Positions 13,409 through 18,143 of a DNA stretch of 18,143 nt are shown piece by piece. Numbering within the stretch: position 1 is the stretch's first letter; every line of letters begins with the position of its first letter. The position numbers were made by a program, and so were the translations under genes. Source of the DNA: CAIVND01 sp035532075 (lineage in GTDB: Bacteria; Actinomycetota; Acidimicrobiia; Acidimicrobiales; Bog-793); the NCBI GenBank assembly GCA_035532075.1, contig DATKRV010000091.1, positions 1 to 18,143 on the forward strand. The letters are read 5' to 3'. The notes beneath the pieces were generated by a model. That model saw only the letters and a program-made list of their open reading frames with translations, was not told the origin of the DNA and ran no database searches.

Positions 13409-14569
13409 ATGAGCGGTGAAGCTCGCCCTGCGGCGATCTTTCGCCCAGCGTGGGCGGAGATCGACTGTGGTGCACTTGCACACAATGTCAAGACGTTGCT
13501 CGACCATGTCGCTCCAGCCGAGCTGTGCGCGGTAGTCAAGGCCGATGGATACGGCCATAGCGCAGTCGTCGTCGCCGAGGAGGTGTTGAAAGCCGGTGCG
13601 ACGCGTCTCGCTGTTGCATTGGTGGAGGAGGGTCTGATGCTGCGGGAGGCCGGCATCGAGGCGCCGATCCTGATGCTTTCGGAACCACGGCCAGAGTCGA
13701 TGCTGACTTGTGTCTCGAGTGGGATCACCCCGACGCTCTATTCGATGGACGGCATCATCGCCGCGCACAACGCGGCGCGAGTTGTTGGAGATCGCGTCGG
13801 CGTGCATCTCAAGATCGACACCGGAATGCACCGCGTTGGCGTCGACCCTCAGGATGCACTTGCCCTGGCGCGTCTCATTATCGACGGCGGCGATCTCGAT
13901 CTTGAAGGTATCTGGACACATCTGAGTGTCGCAGATGCTCCTGAAGATCCCTATACCGATGTCCAAATCGCCCTGTTTGACGCCACGTTGAATGCACTCA
14001 AGGCGTATGGAATCACCGCTCCGATCCATCATCTTGCAAACAGCGCCGCGGCGATTACCCGCCCGGATGCGCGTCGGGACTGGGTGCGCAGCGGAATCGC
14101 GCTGTACGGCTATCTTCCGGCGCCGCAGCTCAGGGGGACCCTTCGCGAGGAGTTGGAGCCGGTGCTCTCGTTGAAGGCCCAGGTGAGTTTCGTGCGGCCG
14201 CTCGATGCAGGCGAGCGACCGAGTTATGGGAGAAGGCGCGAGCTTGCCGTCCCGAGCGATATTGCCGTCGTACCGCTTGGTTATGCGGACGGTCTGCCGC
14301 GCCTGCTCGGGGAGACTGAGGGTGAGGTGCTCATCCGCGGACGACGGCGACGCATCATCGGCAGCGTGACGATGGATCAGATCATGGTCGACTGCGCAAG
14401 CTCTGGAGAGATCGCGGTCGGTGACGAGGCCGTTCTACTCGGTCGGCAGGGGAGCGAATCTATCAGTGCTGAGGAGTGGGCGGAACGGGCCGGAACCATC
14501 TCTTATGAGATCCTCTGCGCGATCGGGCCACGGGTTCCGCGAGTCGTGGTGCATGGTCGTCCATCCTGA
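13409..14569 (+). CDS. alr: Alanine racemase
   Basis: A 386-residue PLP enzyme interconverting L- and D-alanine for peptidoglycan. The PLP lysine is K44 in VVKADGYGH, and the second catalytic base is probably Y273 in ERPSYGRR, which comes from the partner subunit of the dimer. Other signatures are HLKIDTGMHRVGV, HHLANSAA, RSGIALYGY and GSVTMDQIMVD. GAGGTG (13397-13402) precedes ATG 13409. The last 17 bases overlap the start of the uracil-DNA glycosylase gene in another frame. Confidence 0.97.
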   Translation: MSGEARPAAIFRPAWAEIDCGALAHNVKTLLDHVAPAELCAVVKADGYGHSAVVVAEEVLKAGATRLAVALVEEGLMLREAGIEAPILMLSEPRPESMLTCVSSGITPTLYSMDGIIAAHNAARVVGDRVGVHLKIDTGMHRVGVDPQDALALARLIIDGGDLDLEGIWTHLSVADAPEDPYTDVQIALFDATLNALKAYGITAPIHHLANSAAAITRPDARRDWVRSGIALYGYLPAPQLRGTLREELEPVLSLKAQVSFVRPLDAGERPSYGRRRELAVPSDIAVVPLGYADGLPRLLGETEGEVLIRGRRRRIIGSVTMDQIMVDCASSGEIAVGDEAVLLGRQGSESISAEEWAERAGTISYEILCAIGPRVPRVVVHGRPS

Positions 14570-15143
14570 GCGCGCAGCATCGCCAAAGCTGGAGATTCTC
14601 CGGCTCGAGGCGGAGAGATGTGTCGCCTGCGTGCTCAGTACGACGCGTTCAAGGGTCGTCTTTGGATCGGGGAGCCCCTCAGCGAGATTGATGTTCGTCG
14701 GCGAGGCACCCGGTCGCGAGGAGGACCTCTCGGGACTCCCGTTCGTCGGCCGCTCCGGGCAGCTCGTGGTGGAGCTCCTTGGCGAGGAGTTCGGGATCGG
14801 GCGCGAGGCGTGCTACATCGCGAATGTGGTCAAATGTCGCCCTCCGGCGAACCGTAATCCAAGGCCGGCCGAGATTGGGAGCTGTGCACACTTTCTCGAG
14901 CGTCAGATCGCCCTGGTCGCTCCCGCGCTGGTGATGACGCTCGGCAACGTCGCGACGCGCGCGCTTCTCGCGAGACGAGAGGGAATCTCCGAGCTTCACG
15001 GGAGGGTCATCGAACGCGACGGATACCAAGTGCTCCCGACCTTCCACCCGGCCGCGGCATTTCGCTCTCCAAAAAGTGTGCTCGATCTGATGCGAGCCGA
15101 CTTCCGCCGCGGAGCGCAATTACTCGGTGGTACTCGAAGATGA
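14553..15143 (+). CDS. Family-4 iron-sulfur uracil-DNA glycosylase
   Basis: A 196-residue glycosylase that removes uracil from DNA, the first step of base excision repair. Four cysteines C23, C26, C95 and C111 have the spacing of the [4Fe-4S] ligands of family-4 enzymes (C-x2-C and a second pair 16 apart). Other hallmarks are GEAPGREEDLSGLPFVGRSG (50-69), KCRPPANRNP (94-103), LGNVA and the C-terminal FHPAAAFR. ATG 14553 is chosen because an earlier start at 14421 would add 44 residues unlike the family. It overlaps alr by 17 bases, and its stop overlaps the tsaE ATG as ATGA, so it belongs to the same operon. In other actinobacteria alr is often followed directly by tsaE. Confidence 0.93.
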   Translation: MVVHPERAASPKLEILRLEAERCVACVLSTTRSRVVFGSGSPSARLMFVGEAPGREEDLSGLPFVGRSGQLVVELLGEEFGIGREACYIANVVKCRPPANRNPRPAEIGSCAHFLERQIALVAPALVMTLGNVATRALLARREGISELHGRVIERDGYQVLPTFHPAAAFRSPKSVLDLMRADFRRGAQLLGGTRR

Positions 15144-15640
15144 CGGTCGAGACCGTGCTTGCCGAGCTGTCACTTGCCGATGAGGGCGATACGCGAGCGC
15201 TTGGCGCGTTGGTCGCGTCCGAGATCCGCGAGGGCGAGACCGTGATTCTGAGTGGAAGTCTCGGCTCCGGGAAGACGACATTCGTCAAGGGCTTCGTCCA
15301 GGCGCTCGATGCGGACATCGAGGTGACGAGCCCAACGTTTGCATTGTGTCACCGCTACGAATGCTCGCCACCGGTGGCTCACGTCGACTGCTGGCGCATG
15401 AAGGACGAGCTTGAACTCGAAGATCTCGTCCTCGATGAGTTGCAAGAAGATGGCTGGGTTGCTTTGGTCGAGTGGGGTGAGCGGTTCTCCGGCCGCTTCG
15501 CCCCTCCGCTTTTACATGTGTTGCTTTCAACTGAAAGAATCCATCGCATCGCGCGGCTCAGTTCGAGCGATCCGCGTTGGATTGGCCGAGCCGAGGTGCT
15601 GAACCGGGCATGTCGCGAGATCGGTGAAAAGAGGTGCTGA
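15140..15640 (+). CDS. tsaE: tRNA t6A biosynthesis ATPase TsaE
   Basis: A 166-residue P-loop ATPase that works with TsaB and TsaD in threonylcarbamoyl-adenosine (t6A37) formation on ANN-decoding tRNAs. The Walker A motif is GSLGSGKTT with K45 (GxLGAGKT in most members). SPTFALCHRYE and HVDCWRM match the conserved SPTF...Y and H-D-(L/C)-(Y/W)-R segments, followed by the EWGERF motif, usually EWPE. ATG 15140 overlaps the preceding stop, and its own stop lies inside the start of tsaB. Confidence 0.95.
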   Translation: MTVETVLAELSLADEGDTRALGALVASEIREGETVILSGSLGSGKTTFVKGFVQALDADIEVTSPTFALCHRYECSPPVAHVDCWRMKDELELEDLVLDELQEDGWVALVEWGERFSGRFAPPLLHVLLSTERIHRIARLSSSDPRWIGRAEVLNRACREIGEKRC

Positions 15641-16341
15641 TCCTCGCGCTCGAGAGCGCAACGATCGGCGTCGGGGTAGCCGTTGTCAACGAGCATCGGG
15701 TATTGGGCGCGAAGAGCAAGCTCTCGGGAAGGCTTTCAACCGAGACGCTTCATCCGTTGATTGAAAGCGTGATGGACGGTACCGGCATCACGATGGGCGC
15801 GCTCGACGCAATCGCGGTCGATATCGGACCCGGACTCTTCACCGGACTGCGGGTCGGAGTCACCACGGCAAAGACGCTTGCATTCGCGCTCGGCATTCCT
15901 CTCGTCGGACTGACCTCAACGAGGTCGCTTCTGGCGCGGAGTTCAAACGAGTCTGCCCGATCGATTGCAGTCATCGACATGCGACGGTCCGAGGTCCTCT
16001 ACGCCAGCGATGACGCTCCGGACTCGATGTCACTTTTAGAGCCCCGGGAATGTGTGGAGCATCTTCGTTCGCATCCGGAATTGTTTGGAGCGCGCGTCGT
16101 CGGAGATGGAGTGTTCCGCTACCCCGAGATCTTCGAAGAGATCATCCGCGCGCATGGTCTTGTCGTCGGGAGCGAGTTCGAGCGCTTTGTCGATGCGGGG
16201 GTACTCGGCATGCTTGCAATACCCGAGTTGATCGCCGGCGCAGGGGTCGCGGCCGCCGATCTTGAGCCGCTCTATCTGCGCGAGCCAGATGCGAAGAGCA
16301 ATTGGAGCACGCGTGGCGCTGCAAATAAGGCCCTACGTTGA
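15634..16341 (+). CDS. tsaB: tRNA t6A biosynthesis protein TsaB
   Basis: A 235-residue actin-fold protein (YeaZ family) that scaffolds the TsaB-TsaD-TsaE complex. It begins MLILALESATIGVGVAVV and has DIGPGLFTGLRVG at 63-75, the family signature, followed by TTAKTLAFALGIPLVGL. GTG 15634 overlaps the tsaE end by seven bases, with a weak GGTGA at 15623-15627. Its TGA overlaps the TTG start of rimI. It is a homologue of TsaD without the metal-binding histidines. Confidence 0.94.
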   Translation: MLILALESATIGVGVAVVNEHRVLGAKSKLSGRLSTETLHPLIESVMDGTGITMGALDAIAVDIGPGLFTGLRVGVTTAKTLAFALGIPLVGLTSTRSLLARSSNESARSIAVIDMRRSEVLYASDDAPDSMSLLEPRECVEHLRSHPELFGARVVGDGVFRYPEIFEEIIRAHGLVVGSEFERFVDAGVLGMLAIPELIAGAGVAAADLEPLYLREPDAKSNWSTRGAANKALR

Positions 16342-16916
16342 GATTCAGGCGACGCGATCGCACATCGCGGCACGCGATCACGGTTGAGTCGATGCGGAAT
16401 GCGAACCTCGATGAGGTGATTGCGATCGAGCGGTCGGTGTTCAGCGCGCCGTGGTCGCGCTCGCTCTATCGAGAGGAGCTCGCGATCGTGGACTCGAGGA
16501 GATACCTCGTCGCGCTCGATCATGGAAGCGTCATCGGCTATGTCGGACTGATGTTGATTGTGGATGAGGCGCACGTGACAACCATTGCAGTCGACGTGGC
16601 ACACCAGGGACGCGGCATTGGAAAGCTGCTGCTCTATTCGATCCTCGAGGAGGCGATCTCACTTGGAGCCTCCTCGGCGACGCTCGAGGTGCGTGTTTCG
16701 AACAAGCATGCCCAGGCGCTCTATCACCAGTTTGGTTTTGTTCCGGCGGGAATCAGGAGGAACTACTACGCCGAGGTCAACGAGGATGGGCTTGTGATGT
16801 GGGCCCATGACCTCCAAGGCGAGGAGTCGAGGTTGCGACTTTTCGCGGTCAAAGAGGCACTCGAGGCGCGAGCACTCCTGATACGCACAGCTGACACCAC
16901 CAGAGGTATTCGATGA
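16338..16916 (+). CDS. rimI: Ribosomal-protein-alanine N-acetyltransferase-like GNAT protein
   Basis: A 192-residue GNAT acetyltransferase. RimI acetylates the N-terminal alanine of S18 in E. coli; a broader protein N-terminal acetylation role is known in actinobacteria. The acetyl-CoA loop is HQGRGIGK (89-96). Typical later segments are LEVRVSNKHAQALYHQFGFVPAGIRRNYY. TTG 16338, overlapping the tsaB TGA, is chosen because AAGG (16327-16330) is seven bases upstream and because the first strand of the fold (ITVESMRNANLDEV) lies before the first ATG at 16392. The C-terminus runs about 35 residues past the usual end. Location between tsaB and tsaD is the common arrangement. Confidence 0.9.
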   Translation: MRFRRRDRTSRHAITVESMRNANLDEVIAIERSVFSAPWSRSLYREELAIVDSRRYLVALDHGSVIGYVGLMLIVDEAHVTTIAVDVAHQGRGIGKLLLYSILEEAISLGASSATLEVRVSNKHAQALYHQFGFVPAGIRRNYYAEVNEDGLVMWAHDLQGEESRLRLFAVKEALEARALLIRTADTTRGIR

Positions 16917-17983
16917 GCTCGGTTGCTCGAGGTACGCGGACGGGAGATCTTCTTCTTGCAATCGAAAGTTCGTGTGATGAGACCGCCGTGGCGATCTTGC
17001 GTTCGGGCACCGAAACCGTTGCATCGGTGGTCGCGAGTCAGATTGATCTGCATCGCGCCTACGGAGGTGTCGTTCCTGAACTCGCATCGCGCGCCCATCT
17101 TTCGTTGATCATTCCGCTTCTTGAAGAGGCGCTCAACGAGGCAGGTTGCGATCGTACGGGACGGTCCAACGATGGCTCTGATGCGATCAGCGCGGTTGGT
17201 GCCACCTATGGACCGGGATTGATCGGCCCCCTCCTTGTCGGTGTCTCCGCCGCGAAGTCGCTCTCGCTCGCCTGGGATGTCCCCTTCGTTGGTGTCAACC
17301 ATCTCGAGGCACACCTTTACGCTGCGTTGCTCGAGGACCCGGAGATGAGTTTTCCGGCGGTCGTGCTGCTCGTCTCGGGCGGCCACACCCTGCTCGTTTC
17401 GATGCAGGCCCCGGGGCGCTATTCGGTGCTGGGATCGACCGTCGACGATGCAGCCGGCGAGGCGTTTGACAAGGTGGCGAGATACCTTGGCCTCGGCTTT
17501 CCGGGGGGGCCGGCGATCGAATCGGCCGCCGCATCGGCTGGCACCGACGACGTTCTCGCCGGACCGCTGCGCTTTACTCCGCCGATGCTCCATGACGGCC
17601 TCGATTTCTCCTTTTCCGGCCTCAAGACCGCGGCCGTGCAGCATGTCGACGCACACCCGGACGCATCGAGTGCGGTTGTCGCAGCCGCGTTCCAGGCGAG
17701 CGTGGTCGAGGTCCTCGTCACAAAGACCGAGCGGTCTGCCGATCTGGTATCGGCGCATTCGATCTGTCTGGCAGGCGGGGTCGCGGCGAACGGACCGTTG
17801 CGCGAGGCGATGGTGGCGATGGGCGAACGCAGCGGTCGGCGGGTCTACGTGCCCTCGCGGGCGATGTGCACGGACAATGCAGCGATGGTGGCCGCAGCTG
17901 CCTTCTACCGCCTTCACGCTGACGGGCCCTCGTCGCTCGGACTTGGAGCGGTGCCCAATCTTGCCTTTCCCACCCACGAATAG
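16913..17983 (+). CDS. tsaD: tRNA N6-adenosine threonylcarbamoyltransferase TsaD
   Basis: A 356-residue enzyme transferring the threonylcarbamoyl group to A37 of ANN-decoding tRNAs, the catalytic subunit of the bacterial t6A complex. Signatures are AIESSCDETAVAI (from residue 16), the metal-binding histidines H130 and H134 in NHLEAHLYA, VSGGHTLL, FSGLKTA, LAGGVAANG and the third metal ligand D321 in CTDNAAM. AGAGG (16902-16906) precedes ATG 16913, which overlaps the rimI stop as ATGA. Length is slightly above the usual 335-345. It is the last gene of the operon before groES. Confidence 0.97.
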   Translation: MSSVARGTRTGDLLLAIESSCDETAVAILRSGTETVASVVASQIDLHRAYGGVVPELASRAHLSLIIPLLEEALNEAGCDRTGRSNDGSDAISAVGATYGPGLIGPLLVGVSAAKSLSLAWDVPFVGVNHLEAHLYAALLEDPEMSFPAVVLLVSGGHTLLVSMQAPGRYSVLGSTVDDAAGEAFDKVARYLGLGFPGGPAIESAAASAGTDDVLAGPLRFTPPMLHDGLDFSFSGLKTAAVQHVDAHPDASSAVVAAAFQASVVEVLVTKTERSADLVSAHSICLAGGVAANGPLREAMVAMGERSGRRVYVPSRAMCTDNAAMVAAAAFYRLHADGPSSLGLGAVPNLAFPTHE

Positions 17984-18022
17984 GCCAATTTTCCTGCCCG
18001 AAAAGAAAACTCGCAGTCGGTG

Positions 18023-18051
18023 TTGCCGAGTGCCAGCCGTTTGGCTAACAT
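18023..18051 (+). promoter_or_regulatory. groS: Candidate groES promoter
   Basis: TTGCCG (18023-18028) and TAACAT (18046-18051) are separated by exactly 17 bases. The predicted start is about 18058, inside the adjoining CIRCE operator, so repressor binding would block initiation. The -35 partly overlaps a GAGTGCCA sequence at 18028-18035, which complements the left CIRCE arm. Confidence 0.6.
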
Positions 18052-18077
18052 TGGCACTCCAAAGGTCAGAGTGCTAA
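18051..18077 (+). promoter_or_regulatory. CIRCE operator (HrcA binding site)
   Basis: The arms TTGGCACTC (18051-18059) and GAGTGCTAA (18069-18077) are separated by nine bases. This matches the CIRCE consensus TTAGCACTC-N9-GAGTGCTAA with a single change (G for A in the left arm). CIRCE is bound by the heat-shock repressor HrcA. The site lies between the -10 box and the groES ribosome-binding site, the usual repressing position. Confidence 0.9.
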
Positions 18078-18100
18078 TGAAGCCATAGGAGGCCTCAGAA

Positions 18101-18143
18101 ATGAAGTTGCAACCACTAGACGACCGGATCGTCGTTCGCCCAA
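18101..18143 (+). CDS. groS: Co-chaperonin GroES (5' end only)
   Basis: The window ends 14 codons into this gene, which begins MKLQPLDDRIVVRP, the conserved N-terminus of GroES (10-kDa lid of the GroEL folding chamber). A strong AGGAGG (18087-18092) lies eight bases before ATG 18101. Upstream are a sigma-70-type promoter and a CIRCE element, so expression should rise on heat shock through HrcA derepression. groEL may follow but is outside the window. Confidence 0.93.
   Translation, partial: MKLQPLDDRIVVRP

Noticed and set aside
12749..14032. 427-codon reverse-strand open frame across nnr and alr
   Set aside because: It lies antisense to two well-supported genes; long antisense frames are expected in GC-rich coding DNA. 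The translation shows no family features.
14421..14552. Earlier ATG start for the uracil-DNA glycosylase
   Set aside because: It would add 44 Arg/Ser-rich residues that read alr codons out of frame; family-4 enzymes start close to the first Cys pair.
16766..17977. 403-codon reverse-strand open frame across tsaD
   Set aside because: It mirrors the tsaD codon pattern, is rich in Arg and His, and lacks any recognisable domain.
17984..18022. TTTTC/GAAAA inverted repeat after tsaD as terminator
   Set aside because: The stem is only five A/T-rich pairs with no T-run after it; too weak to call.

Overview
The window looks like chromosomal core DNA from a moderately GC-rich actinobacterium. Gene order (infA-rpmJ-rpsM-rpsK-rpsD-rpoA-rplQ-truA, rplM-rpsI-glmM-glmS-acpS-nnr-alr, tsaE-tsaB-rimI-tsaD-groES), Zn-ligand forms of S4 and L36, frequent GTG/TTG starts and a CIRCE element before groES all fit Actinomycetota. 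A deep-branching, possibly acidimicrobial, lineage is my guess and is not proven. All confident genes lie on the + strand.

Layout. (1) 1-2259: a possible tail of an upstream gene, then a two-gene redox module: a haem/flavin ferric-reductase-like membrane protein and a secreted or anchored FMN-binding protein with an SGAT flavinylation motif. (2) 2260-3199: about 0.9 kb with no gene I can recognise. (3) 3200-7271: the alpha ribosomal operon infA, rpmJ (37 codons), rpsM, rpsK, rpsD, rpoA, rplQ and then truA. infA has no good AUG/GUG start; a CTG behind a strong Shine-Dalgarno gives the family length. (4) 7304-9609: rplM-rpsI with its own putative promoter and a leader hairpin, closely followed by glmM. 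(5) 9679-14569: glmS (with glmM, the route to UDP-GlcNAc precursors), acpS, a fused NAD(P)HX epimerase/dehydratase and alanine racemase. (6) 14553-17983: a family-4 iron-sulfur uracil-DNA glycosylase, then tsaE, tsaB, rimI and tsaD, which overlap one another by a few bases. Together tsaB/tsaE/tsaD supply the t6A tRNA-modification machinery. (7) 18023-18143: groES promoter, CIRCE operator and the first 14 codons of groES.

Functionally this is a growth-rate-linked block: translation factors and ribosomal proteins, RNA polymerase alpha, tRNA modification (TruA, Tsa), cell-wall precursors (GlmM, GlmS, Alr), fatty-acid carrier activation (AcpS), metabolite repair and chaperonin. I found no prophage, CRISPR array, tRNA, rRNA or intact insertion sequence. 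The points most worth a second look are the CTG-started infA, the orphan flavinylated redox pair, the empty 0.9-kb segment, the likely leaderless acpS, the rplM leader hairpin and the extra CIRCE-like half site before groES. I do not see a clearly new multi-gene system here.
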